From the NCBI GenBank assembly GCA_044221315.1, contig JBGAPK010000022.1:1-64000 (forward strand): a DNA stretch of 64,000 nucleotides. The letters are read 5' to 3'. Shown piece by piece: positions 7,299 through 15,238 of this stretch (position 1 is its first letter; each line of letters opens with the position of its first letter). The position numbers and the translations under genes are program-made. This stretch comes from JAFEBO01 sp044221315. Its GTDB lineage: Bacteria; Planctomycetota; Phycisphaerae; Phycisphaerales; UBA1924. Below the pieces are notes generated by a model, which worked only from the letters and a program-made list of their open reading frames with translations, was not told where the DNA came from and made no database searches.

Positions 7299-9173
7299 TC
7301 AGGTCGGGGCCAATTCACTGCCGACCAGTTGTGTCCGCACCAGCCGCTGGTAGATTTCGCAGCGGGCCAGCAGGTCCTGGTGGCGTCCGATGTCCACGAC
7401 CTTTCCCTGATCCATGACCACGATCCGATCGGCCTGCACGACGGTGCTGAGGCGATGCGCGACGATCAGACACGTCCGGCCGCGCGAGAAGTCCGCGATT
7501 GCTTCGCCGATGTAGCTCTCGCTCTCCGCGTCGATCATGCTCGTCGCCTCGTCGAGGATCAGGATCGCAGGATTGCGCAGGATCGCCCGCGCGATCGCCA
7601 GACGCTGGCGTTGACCGCCGGAGAGACTCATCCCCTGCTCCGCGACCGTCGTGTCGAGCCCCAGCGGCAGGCGCTCGATGAACTCGATCGCGCGAGCCTT
7701 GCGTGCCGCCTCCAGAATCTCCGCCTCCGTCGCGTTGGTCGCGCCGTAGGCGATGTTCTGGCGGATCGTCCCGCTGAACATCACCGTTTCCTGCGTGACA
7801 ACGCCGATCTGCCCGCGCAGCGAACGCACCGAGAAGTCGCGGATATTGAATCCATCGATGAGGATCATGCCCCGATCCGCCTCGAACAGGCGAGGCACGA
7901 GCGAGAGGAGGCTTGTCTTTCCGCACCCGTTGGGCCCGACAAACGCCACGGTCTCGCCGTGCGCGATATTGAGCGTGATGTCGTCCACCGCCGGGCGCGG
8001 CTGGTTCGCATAGGAAAGCGAGACGCCCTTGAATTCAAGCGAACGCTTGTGGCGGGGCAACCTCGCCAGTTTGAATCCGTGTCCGGGCTCGGGCGTTGAG
8101 TTCATGAGTTCCGCGAGCCGGTCCGCGGCCGCGGCGCCGACCTGCACGTCCGTGATGATCCCCGTCAGCGGCTTGAGCGCCCCGCCAGCCACGCCGAGCG
8201 CGCCGAGGGCCACGAGGAAACTCCCCGGATCGAGAGCCTTGTCGATCATCGCCTTGATCGCGATCAACGCCAGCGTCCCGAGCGCGATCACGGCGACCGC
8301 CTCGACCAATGGGCTCGCCAGCGCCCGCGCCGTCCGCACGCGGTTCAGTTCCTTCAGCATCTTCTTGTTCGCGCGATGGAACCGGCCGACCTCCGCCCGC
8401 TCCGCCGTGTGAACCTTTACGACCCGAAGCCCCTGCAACGACTCGGTCGCTACGCGATACAGGTCACTCTGACGCTCCAGAGCGCCGCGTGAGCCCTTCT
8501 TGATGCGCCGCGAGAGCTGCCGGATGATGATGCCGATCACCGCTCCGGCGATCACCGCAATGACCGACAGTCGCCAGTCCACGATCAGCGCGACGATCAC
8601 CGCCGCCAGCGCCTTGGTTGATTCCGCCAGGCCCTTGCCCAGGAGATTGAGCATCGCCCCGGTCATGCTCCCCGTGTCGTTGATGACGCGGCTCACCATG
8701 TCGGTCGGACCGTGGGCGATCACCTCCCGGAGCGGCCTCTTCAGAACGCGCCGAAACGTCTCGCGCCGGATGTTGGTGAGAACGCGGTTGACCAGGGTCT
8801 GAGAGAGGTACGCGTGCAGAAAACTGGACGCGGCGCCCAGAATCGTCAGGACGCCCAGCCCCAGGAAAATCCAGAGCGCCGTGTCGTACGCCCCCCGCGG
8901 CAGCGAATCGATGGTTCCCTTCGGTATCGTCAGAGAGGAGGCAATCCTCGTGGGCAACGTCGCCACGATCCGCGCGTTGAGTTCCGTTGCCAGCACCGGG
9001 AGATCCCGAATCTCGCCCTCACCCTGAGCATTGAACACGTTCTGCAGCACCGGGTTGAGGGCGAGCATCGCCGTCCCCACCCCGAGCGCGGAGACAAACG
9101 CGAGAACCAGCGCCGCCAGGAGCGACACCGGATACCGCGTCATCCGCAGGGAAAAGACCAGAAAGTTCCGCAT
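7299..9173 (-). CDS. MsbA-like ABC exporter, fused permease and ATPase
   Basis: About 624 residues with the usual half-transporter order. Six membrane helices span roughly residues 1-330. The nucleotide-binding domain has Walker A GPNGCGKTS (~411), Q-loop VVTQETVMFSG, signature LSGGQRQR (~515), Walker B ILILDEAT (~535) and the H-loop IVAHRLST. Homodimers of this family flip lipid A, other lipids or drugs across the inner membrane. The periplasmic loop after helix 1 is longer than in E. coli MsbA. A GTG at 9185 is possible, but a TACCCT box ends only 2 nt before it, so transcription would start inside. The ATG at 9173 is preferred. The substrate is unknown; lipid export would suit the heptosyltransferase nearby. 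Confidence 0.88.
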   Translation of the reverse strand: MRNFLVFSLRMTRYPVSLLAALVLAFVSALGVGTAMLALNPVLQNVFNAQGEGEIRDLPVLATELNARIVATLPTRIASSLTIPKGTIDSLPRGAYDTALWIFLGLGVLTILGAASSFLHAYLSQTLVNRVLTNIRRETFRRVLKRPLREVIAHGPTDMVSRVINDTGSMTGAMLNLLGKGLAESTKALAAVIVALIVDWRLSVIAVIAGAVIGIIIRQLSRRIKKGSRGALERQSDLYRVATESLQGLRVVKVHTAERAEVGRFHRANKKMLKELNRVRTARALASPLVEAVAVIALGTLALIAIKAMIDKALDPGSFLVALGALGVAGGALKPLTGIITDVQVGAAAADRLAELMNSTPEPGHGFKLARLPRHKRSLEFKGVSLSYANQPRPAVDDITLNIAHGETVAFVGPNGCGKTSLLSLVPRLFEADRGMILIDGFNIRDFSVRSLRGQIGVVTQETVMFSGTIRQNIAYGATNATEAEILEAARKARAIEFIERLPLGLDTTVAEQGMSLSGGQRQRLAIARAILRNPAILILDEATSMIDAESESYIGEAIADFSRGRTCLIVAHRLSTVVQADRIVVMDQGKVVDIGRHQDLLARCEIYQRLVRTQLVGSELAPT

Positions 9174-9187
9174 GATCTTGAGCACAA

Positions 9188-9193
9188 AGGGTA
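9188..9193 (-). promoter_or_regulatory. -10-like TACCCT for the ABC exporter
   Basis: TACCCT on the minus strand, 14 nt upstream of the preferred ATG. It implies a leader of only about 7-8 nt. Confidence 0.4.
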
Positions 9194-9227
9194 GCGGCGC
9201 GCCCAGCCCCGCGTCCCCGGCGTGCTC

Positions 9228-9233
9228 TACTCT
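9228..9233 (+). promoter_or_regulatory. -10-like TACTCT for the SDR gene
   Basis: TACTCT is followed by a ~25-nt leader that contains the ribosome site GGAAGGA (9253-9259), 6 nt before the ATG. Confidence 0.45.
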
Positions 9234-9265
9234 TGGCCAAGAGTCGCACCCCGGAAGGAAGCAGC

Positions 9266-10261
9266 ATGAGCCCCGCAGAGATCAAGACGGTTGCAGTCAC
9301 AGGCTCCACCGGCTTTGTCGGACGAGAAATCGTCGCCGCCCTTCTCCGCGCCGGCTACAGCGTCCGCGCCCTTGTCCGCGACCGGCGCAAGGCCGCCGTC
9401 CTACCTCGCTCCTCCGGCAGCGCCAAACTCTCCACCATCGAGGGCGATGTCCACGACGGGCGCGCGCCGACAGATCTCCTGGAAGGTGCGCAAGCCTGCA
9501 TCCACCTCATCGGGATCATCCGCGAAGCACGCAACGGCGTCACGTTCCACCGCACGCACGTCGCCGCCACGCGGATCATGACCCAGGCGTGCACCGAGGC
9601 CCGTGTCTCCCGCTTTGTGCACATGTCCGCCCTCAACGTGAGCGATCAGGGCATCTGCCCGTACCAGACCACCAAGTGGGAGGCCGAGCAGATCGTCCGG
9701 CGCAGCGGCCTCGACTGGACCATCTTCCGCCCCGGCCTCATCCACGGGCCCGGCAGCGAGTTTCTCGCCGAGGCGACCAAGTGGGTCAAGGGCGAGGTGC
9801 CCCCGTACTTCTTCCTCCCGTACTTCACCAGGGGCGTTGAAGACACCGGCGTCCCCCTCGGCGGCGTCCGCCAGGTCATCCCGACTGTTCAGCCGGTCGC
9901 CGTTGAAGATGTCGCCGCCGCATTCGTCGGCGCCGTCGGCAATCCCGCCACCATCGGCGAGGTCTACAACCTCGTCGGCTCCGAGACAATCTCCTGGCCC
10001 GAACTGCTCGAGGAAATCCGCGATCAGGTCCACGGCGCCAACGACGGATTGACCCCGTGGGGAATTCCCTCTTCCATCGGCGCCGGTGCGGCCACCGCCG
10101 CTCAATTTGTGGGGCTCTCGTCCTTTCTGCCGTTCGACGCCGGCATGGCCCTCATGGGCGGCCAAGACAGCACCGCCGAAACCAGCAAGGTCCGCGCCCA
10201 CCTCGGCCTCAAGCCCGCTCCCTTCCGCGCCGCCTTCCGCCGCTACGCGGCGTCGCTGTGA
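9266..10261 (+). CDS. NDUFA9-like atypical SDR (NAD(P)-binding epimerase family)
   Basis: A 331-residue Rossmann protein of the atypical short-chain dehydrogenase group related to the complex I accessory subunit NDUFA9. The cofactor motif TGSTGFVGREIV is at residues ~13-24, ACIHLIGI near 75, FVHMSALNVS near 125 and YQTTKWEAEQIVR near 140. The following segment, LDWTIFRPGLIHGPGSEF, is typical of this subgroup. The usual active-site Tyr-x-x-x-Lys is present as YQTTK. These proteins often bind NADPH and act on sugars or quinone-related partners, but the substrate here is unknown. The ATG at 9266 is fixed by GGAAGGA. It is divergent from the exporter, and both starts have their own -10-like box. 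Confidence 0.82.
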   Translation: MSPAEIKTVAVTGSTGFVGREIVAALLRAGYSVRALVRDRRKAAVLPRSSGSAKLSTIEGDVHDGRAPTDLLEGAQACIHLIGIIREARNGVTFHRTHVAATRIMTQACTEARVSRFVHMSALNVSDQGICPYQTTKWEAEQIVRRSGLDWTIFRPGLIHGPGSEFLAEATKWVKGEVPPYFFLPYFTRGVEDTGVPLGGVRQVIPTVQPVAVEDVAAAFVGAVGNPATIGEVYNLVGSETISWPELLEEIRDQVHGANDGLTPWGIPSSIGAGAATAAQFVGLSSFLPFDAGMALMGGQDSTAETSKVRAHLGLKPAPFRAAFRRYAASL

Positions 10262-10370
10262 TCGCGACTCTCGCGTGAGCGAGATGTCGCTGACGCGCGG
10301 CGCGTGTTTTTCGGCCGCCGAACGTGTCGGCGCCCCAACGCCCGCTCACCGTCCCCCGCGCCCGGCCCGC

Positions 10371-10376
10371 TACCCT
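10371..10376 (+). promoter_or_regulatory. -10-like TACCCT for leaderless rnr
   Basis: TACCCT lies 7 nt upstream of the rnr ATG, with no ribosome-binding site between. Confidence 0.5.
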
Positions 10377-10383
10377 TGCCTAT

Positions 10384-12867
10384 ATGAGTCTCCGGTTCCG
10401 CAAGCGACTTCTCGAACATCTCAAGCACGACGACTACACGCCGCGGAGCGTCTCTCAACTCCGCGATGACCTGGGCATCGAGCAGCCCGACCACGCCGAG
10501 TTCGACGAGGCCATCGAAGAACTCAAGAACGAAAAGCTGGTCGAAACCTCGCCCACCGGCGCGATCGGCCTTCCCTCGCTCTCCAGCCGCGGCGGGTTTG
10601 TCATCGGCAAGTTCCGCAAGGCCATGAAGGGCTTCGGCTTCGTCGAGCCAAGCGAGGCCGTCCGCGAAGGCTCCATCTTCATCCCGCCCGAAGACACCAA
10701 GGACGCCCTCAGCGGCGACATCGTCAAGGTCGCCGTTCGTCGCGACAAGGGGCGTGAACGCTCCGGCTTCGGCGACGGTCCCCAGTTCGTCGGCGAGATC
10801 GTCGAAATCGTCACCCGCAAGCGCGCCTGCTTCACCGGCGAACTCGTCCGGCGAGGCGGCCAGTGGCTCGTCTTCCCCGACGGGCGCGAAGTGACGGAGC
10901 CAATCGTCGTCCGCGACGCCGCCGCCAAGAACGCGCCGGAAGGAACCAAGGTCGTCATCGAGATGGTCGTCTACCCGCAGGGCCAGGTCCTTGGCGAGGG
11001 CGTCATCACCAAAGTGCTCGGCGAGGCCGGCAGGCCCGACGTCGAGACCGAGGCCGTCATTGCCGCCTTCGACCTCCCCGGCGAATTCCCCGAAGAGTGC
11101 AACGACCAGGCCCGCGAAGTCACTGTCGAGTACGACCGGCGCATGGCCGAGTACCACAAGGTCGGCATCAAGAGCTTCGACAACGAAGGGTGGGGGGGCC
11201 GCGCCGATCTCACCAAAGACTTCATCATCACCATCGACCCTCCCGATGCCAAGGACTACGACGACGCCATCTCGATCCGCAGGACCGAGAGCGGCTGGGA
11301 AGTCGGCGTCCATATCGCCGACGTCGCCTATTTCATCCCCCCAACCTCGGCGATCGACGAAGAAGCCAAGGACCGCTGCAACAGCGTTTACCTCCCGCGC
11401 CGCGTCATCCCCATGATCCCCGAATTGCTCAGCAACGGCATCTGCTCCCTTCAGGAGGGCGTGCACCGCTTCTGCAAGTCGGCGTTCATGACATACGACA
11501 AGCAGGGCGTCTGCCGCTCCGAGGGCGTGCAGAACACGCTCATCAAGAGCGCCAAGCGCCTCACCTATCTCGAGGCCCAGGCCCTCATCGACGGCGATTT
11601 CAACGAGGCCCGGCGTCACGCCAAGACCCCGCCCAAGTACACCGATGAACTCCTCGCGACCCTCCAGGAAATGAACGCCTGCGCCAAGGCCATCGAAGGC
11701 CGGCGCGAGCGTCAGGGCATGATCAGCCTCGAACTGCCCGAGGTCGTCCTCATCTACGACGATAACGGCCACGTCATCGACGCCGAGCGCGAGGACCAGG
11801 CCTACACCCACAAGCTCATCGAGATGTTCATGGTCGAGGCCAACGAAGTCCTCGCCCGCCTCTTCGAGCGCATGGACGTGCCACTTCTTCGGCGTACGCA
11901 CCCCGATCCGACGCCGGGCGACGTTGACAATCTCCGCAAGGCCGCCATGGTCGCCGGCTTCCGCATCCCCAAGAACCCGACGCGAGAGGAACTTCAGAGC
12001 CTCCTCAACGCCACCCGCGGCACGCCCGCCAGCCGCGCCGTCCACATGGCCGTTCTCCGCACGATGAGCAAGGCAGAGTATTCGCCGGCGATGATCGGCC
12101 ACTTCGCCCTCGCCAGCGCCGCCTACGCCCACTTCACCAGCCCGATCCGGCGCTACGCCGATCTCACCGTCCACCGCGCCCTCGCCGAATACCTCCGCCA
12201 GACCGACAACGCCGCCAACCGCCCGCGCACCGACGGCGACCGCAAAGCCCTCGGGCGCGTTCTCCGCGATTCGGACATGTGCCCCGACGAAGACACGCTC
12301 GTCCAGATCGGGCGCCACGCCACGCTCCGCGAAGAGAACGCCGAATCCGCCGAGCGCTCGCTCCGCCAGTTCCTCGTTCTGCAACTCCTCGAAAAGCACG
12401 TCGGCGAAAGTTTCAAGGGCGTCGTCACCGGCGTCAGCCCCAAGGGCGTCTTCGTCCAGATCGACAAGTACCTCGCCGAGGGTTTCGTCAAGAAGGAAGA
12501 CCTTCCCGGCGACGTCACGCGTGAGAACCTGACGCCCTTCTGGAAGATCGACCCACGCTCCGGCGCGCTCGTCGATGCCCGCTCGGGCCGCTCGTACAAC
12601 ATGGGCGATTCCGTCAGCGTCAAGGTCGTCGCGGTCGATCTCGCCACCCGGCGCATGGACCTCGTTGTCGATGCCGGCGAGGGCCGCGCCGCCGGCAAGG
12701 CCAAGCAGATCGCCCCCAAGCTCGGCCTCGGCGGCGGCTTCGCGAAGGGCCAGGGCGCCGGCTTTGGCGATCTCGGCCCCGGCCGCACCGGCTCCCAGCG
12801 CCGCAGCAACAAGAGCAAGACCCGCGACAAGGGCAAGCCCAACTGGCGCCGCGATCGCGGACGCTGA
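10384..12867 (+). CDS. rnr: Ribonuclease R
   Basis: An 827-residue 3'-5' exoribonuclease of the RNase II/R family, which degrades structured RNA processively in the cytoplasm. An N-terminal winged-helix-like region (residues ~1-70) precedes cold-shock-type RNA-binding domains (~75-230). The RNB catalytic domain follows; TIDPPDAKDYDDA (~284-295) carries the metal-binding aspartates. HFTSPIRRYADLTVHRAL lies near 583-600. The S1 domain starts near 677 (FKGVVTGVSPKGVFVQI). The C-terminal ~60 residues are rich in Gly, Lys and Arg, as in other RNase R proteins. The ATG at 10384 is used because a TACCCT box sits 7 nt upstream; an upstream in-frame ATG would lie before that box. Confidence 0.94.
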   Translation: MSLRFRKRLLEHLKHDDYTPRSVSQLRDDLGIEQPDHAEFDEAIEELKNEKLVETSPTGAIGLPSLSSRGGFVIGKFRKAMKGFGFVEPSEAVREGSIFIPPEDTKDALSGDIVKVAVRRDKGRERSGFGDGPQFVGEIVEIVTRKRACFTGELVRRGGQWLVFPDGREVTEPIVVRDAAAKNAPEGTKVVIEMVVYPQGQVLGEGVITKVLGEAGRPDVETEAVIAAFDLPGEFPEECNDQAREVTVEYDRRMAEYHKVGIKSFDNEGWGGRADLTKDFIITIDPPDAKDYDDAISIRRTESGWEVGVHIADVAYFIPPTSAIDEEAKDRCNSVYLPRRVIPMIPELLSNGICSLQEGVHRFCKSAFMTYDKQGVCRSEGVQNTLIKSAKRLTYLEAQALIDGDFNEARRHAKTPPKYTDELLATLQEMNACAKAIEGRRERQGMISLELPEVVLIYDDNGHVIDAEREDQAYTHKLIEMFMVEANEVLARLFERMDVPLLRRTHPDPTPGDVDNLRKAAMVAGFRIPKNPTREELQSLLNATRGTPASRAVHMAVLRTMSKAEYSPAMIGHFALASAAYAHFTSPIRRYADLTVHRALAEYLRQTDNAANRPRTDGDRKALGRVLRDSDMCPDEDTLVQIGRHATLREENAESAERSLRQFLVLQLLEKHVGESFKGVVTGVSPKGVFVQIDKYLAEGFVKKEDLPGDVTRENLTPFWKIDPRSGALVDARSGRSYNMGDSVSVKVVAVDLATRRMDLVVDAGEGRAAGKAKQIAPKLGLGGGFAKGQGAGFGDLGPGRTGSQRRSNKSKTRDKGKPNWRRDRGR

Positions 12868-13187
12868 TCCGGCCTCCCGCGGGAGCAAGAGTTCGGACAA
12901 ACGGGCGTCTCGTGCTCTGTATCCGGCCCGCGCCCTCATATCCAACCTGGTCGATCCCCCAAAGGAACAAGCAGTTACCCGGCGCTCGCTTTGCCGCTCA
13001 TCACGCCGCTTCAGCGGCGTTGCCCGCTCTTAGGCCGCGGCTTCAGCCGCGGTTCAGATCCGCGTGCGAACAACGTCTCCGCGCCTAGATCAGAGCCCGT
13101 CTTACGGGCTTCTCGCTCCGGGCTTCAGCCGACCGGTTCTTATACCCCCGCATCTTTCGCGCCGGCCACGCATCCAATCCACCGTGG
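12868..13187 (+). other. Intergenic region between rnr and the phosphatase gene
   Basis: About 320 bp without a gene. Its second half is a cluster of four short palindromes, annotated separately. CCTCCCGCGGGAG just after the rnr stop is a weak hairpin with no T-run. Confidence 0.6.
13003..13130. repeat. Cluster of four REP-like palindromes with TTCA/CTT cores
   Basis: ACGCCGC-TTCA-GCGGCGT (13003-13020), CCGCGGC-TTCA-GCCGCGG (13035-13052), AGCCCGT-CTT-ACGGGCT (13094-13110) and GGC-TTCA-GCC (13121-13130). The loops are similar but the stem sequences differ. A related GCCGGC-TTACA-GCCGGC is at 38305-38321. Arrangement and placement resemble REP elements. Confidence 0.7.
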
Positions 13188-13193
13188 TACCCT
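13188..13193 (+). promoter_or_regulatory. -10-like TACCCT for the phosphatase gene
   Basis: TACCCT lies 5 nt upstream of the GTG start at 13199. Confidence 0.5.
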
Positions 13194-13198
13194 CCGTC

Positions 13199-14575
13199 GT
13201 GAAGATCCACGACCTCTCCGAACATCCGCGCCTGAAGATCATCGTGGAACTCGTCCGCGATGCCAGCCGCGCCCGCGAGCCGTCCGACGTCTTCAAAATC
13301 TTCGGCGCCCGCATGTGGCGCATCCGGCCCATCGAGTTCTTCATTTCTGTCTCTACCCGCGGACTCCCCAGGGGCAGCTACAAGATCACCCGGTACTACG
13401 ACGTCCGTCAATTCCAGGAACGCCTCGCCAGCGGCGAGGGCGGATTGCCAGAGACGGTCAACCCCAATCCGTGGGCTTCTTTCCACCAACTCCCGACCCA
13501 CACCACCGGCTTCGTCGCCGACTGCATCCGTGACGGCACGCCAAAAATCCTCTCCAATCTGAACGTCACCGACGATCCGGTCTTTGGCTCGCTCCTTTCC
13601 GAATACCGATCCGCCATCGCCTCGCCCCTCTACGACTCGGGCGAGGTGCTCAACTGGTCGATCCAGCTCCGCCGCGCCCCGGACGCCTTCGACGAGCACA
13701 AGCTCGAAGACGCGATGATGCTCGGCAACCTGATCGGTTCAATCACCCGAAACCTCGTCGCGCTCAAAGAAGTCGAGCGCCTCAACCGCGCCCTCACGGC
13801 GCAATTCGAAGAGGTCGCCCGCGTTCAGCAGTCGCTCCTCCCCGAAAAGCTCCCCGAAGTTCCGGGCCTCGCGGTCGCCACGAGTTACCTCACGAGCGAT
13901 CAGGCGGGCGGCGACTACTACGACTTTCTCCCCATGCCCGACGGCAGACTCGGCATCCTCGTCGCGGACGTCTCGGGTCACGGCGCCGGCGCCGCCACCA
14001 TCATGGCCATGCTCCGCGCCATCCTGCACTGCTATTCCGGGGGCGACGGCAGCGCCGCCGCCGTCCTCCGCTTCGCCAATCACCGCCTCGTCGCCTCCCG
14101 CCTCGAAGGCAACTTTGTCACCGCCTTCTTCGGCGTCTTCGACCCCGCCACCGCCCAACTCAACTACGCCTCCGCAGGTCACAACCCGCCGCGTTTCTTG
14201 AACGCCGCCACCCGCGAGATCCGCGGCATAGAAGACGGCGCCGGCCTTCCGCTCGGAATCGCCGAGGACATGGATATCTGGAGCGAGAATCTCCAGCTCT
14301 CCCCCGGCGATTCCGTCGTCCTCTACACCGACGGCATCACCGAAGCCTTCGGCGCGGGCGCCAAGCCCGGGGCCAACGACATGTTCGGGGTCGAACGCCT
14401 CGACGCCGCCATCCTCGCCAGCGACGGCCGCCCCGACACGATCATCGAGGACATCCACAAATCGCTTTTCGAGCACACCAAAGCCCGCACCCGCGCCGAC
14501 GACCAGACCTTGGTCGCGCTGCAGTACGTCGGTCCCGACCGCTGCCTCTACCCGCCGGTTCGCAGCGAGGTCTGA
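13199..14575 (+). CDS. PP2C/SpoIIE-type serine phosphatase
   Basis: A 458-residue cytoplasmic protein. Residues ~1-190 form a GAF-like sensory region without a clear ligand signature. A short helical linker (KEVERLNRALTAQFEEVARVQQSLLPEKLP) leads into a SpoIIE/RsbU phosphatase domain. Metal-site motifs are GGDYYDF, LVADVSGHG and VVLYTDGITEA. Such enzymes dephosphorylate anti-sigma-factor antagonists in partner-switching pathways; no STAS or anti-sigma gene is nearby, so its target is elsewhere. The linker LLPxxLP is the usual phosphatase entry motif. The GTG at 13199 was chosen because TACCCT lies 5 nt upstream and the conserved part starts just after; longer in-frame readings run through the palindrome cluster. 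Confidence 0.87.
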   Translation: MKIHDLSEHPRLKIIVELVRDASRAREPSDVFKIFGARMWRIRPIEFFISVSTRGLPRGSYKITRYYDVRQFQERLASGEGGLPETVNPNPWASFHQLPTHTTGFVADCIRDGTPKILSNLNVTDDPVFGSLLSEYRSAIASPLYDSGEVLNWSIQLRRAPDAFDEHKLEDAMMLGNLIGSITRNLVALKEVERLNRALTAQFEEVARVQQSLLPEKLPEVPGLAVATSYLTSDQAGGDYYDFLPMPDGRLGILVADVSGHGAGAATIMAMLRAILHCYSGGDGSAAAVLRFANHRLVASRLEGNFVTAFFGVFDPATAQLNYASAGHNPPRFLNAATREIRGIEDGAGLPLGIAEDMDIWSENLQLSPGDSVVLYTDGITEAFGAGAKPGANDMFGVERLDAAILASDGRPDTIIEDIHKSLFEHTKARTRADDQTLVALQYVGPDRCLYPPVRSEV

Positions 14576-14590
14576 TTGCCTTTTTCCCAA

Positions 14591-14623
14591 GCCCCTCCCT
14601 GAGGGAACGGGTTGGGGAAGGGC
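14591..14623. repeat. Dispersed repeat family E
   Basis: GCCCCTCCCTGAGGGAACGG followed by GTTGGGGAAGGGC. It matches 22816-22852 closely, and the palindromic core matches 34281-34303. Confidence 0.65.
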
Positions 14624-14659
14624 GTTGCTTTCGTGTTCAATCGGAATGGCCGCGAGCCG

Positions 14660-14665
14660 TACGCT
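14660..14665 (+). promoter_or_regulatory. -10-like TACGCT for the first YkgJ-family gene
   Basis: TACGCT lies 5 nt upstream of the GTG at 14671. A weak TTCAAT is 18 nt further upstream. Confidence 0.5.
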
Positions 14666-14670
14666 TTCGA

Positions 14671-15144
14671 GTGTCCTACCCCCTCCCCCAACTCGAATGG
14701 TTCGACAACCCCGATCCTTCGACCGGCGAGACAGGCCTCCGCTTCGAATGCACCATGTGCGGCAATTGCTGCTCCGGCCCCGAGGGCTATGTCCTCGTCG
14801 ATGACGCCGAAGCCGCGGCCATGGCATCGCATCTGAATCTGACCGTCGCCGATTTCCTCGACCGCTACACAAGAAACACACCCGCCGGCCGCTCGCTCAC
14901 CGAAAAGCTCTCCTCGTTCGGTCAGGACTGCGTCTTCCTCGACCGCGACACCATGCCCGGCAAGGCCCTCTGCTCCGTCTACCTGATCCGCCCCAGGCAA
15001 TGCCGCACCTGGCCCTTCTGGAAGAGCCTCCTCGTCAGCCGCAAGAAGTGGGAACTCGCGAAGCGGATGTGCCCGGGCATCGAGAAGGGCGCGCTCTTTT
15101 CTCCCGAAGAGATTCGGCGCCGTCGCGCGGTCCTCGAAATCTAA
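14671..15144 (+). CDS. YkgJ-family cysteine-cluster protein
   Basis: A 157-residue soluble protein of the YkgJ/CxxCxxCC family, thought to bind zinc or an iron-sulfur cluster. The first cluster, CTMCGNCCSG, is at residues ~28-37. Two later Cys are in ALCSVYLIRPRQCRTWPFW, and another is in RMCPG. The exact biochemical role of the family is not established. The GTG start has no ribosome site but has TACGCT 5 nt upstream, the common leaderless arrangement here. A second, shorter family member is at 19067-19531, so the genome has at least two. Confidence 0.82.
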   Translation: MSYPLPQLEWFDNPDPSTGETGLRFECTMCGNCCSGPEGYVLVDDAEAAAMASHLNLTVADFLDRYTRNTPAGRSLTEKLSSFGQDCVFLDRDTMPGKALCSVYLIRPRQCRTWPFWKSLLVSRKKWELAKRMCPGIEKGALFSPEEIRRRRAVLEI

Positions 15145-15163
15145 CCCGCCCGAAACTGGACCA

Positions 15164-15191
15164 TTGCGAAAAGCCCGGTCTCTGGTAGGCT
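15164..15191 (+). promoter_or_regulatory. Sigma-70-like promoter of the dockerin gene at 15239
   Basis: TTGCGA (15164-15169), a 16-nt spacer and TAGGCT (15186-15191). The leader would be about 40 nt and contains CGCACCC/GGGTGCG (15203-15209 with 15220-15226), a hairpin touching the ribosome site GGGAGGTGG (15226-15234). Confidence 0.5.
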
Positions 15192-15238
15192 TGCGAGAGC
15201 ATCGCACCCGCAGTTCGAGGGGTGCGGGAGGTGGACTC

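Noticed and set aside
10243..12945. A 900-residue open frame antisense to rnr
   Set aside because: It is a composition shadow of the GC-rich rnr gene: Asp/Glu/Ala/Gly-rich without motifs. The sense strand encodes a complete RNase R.
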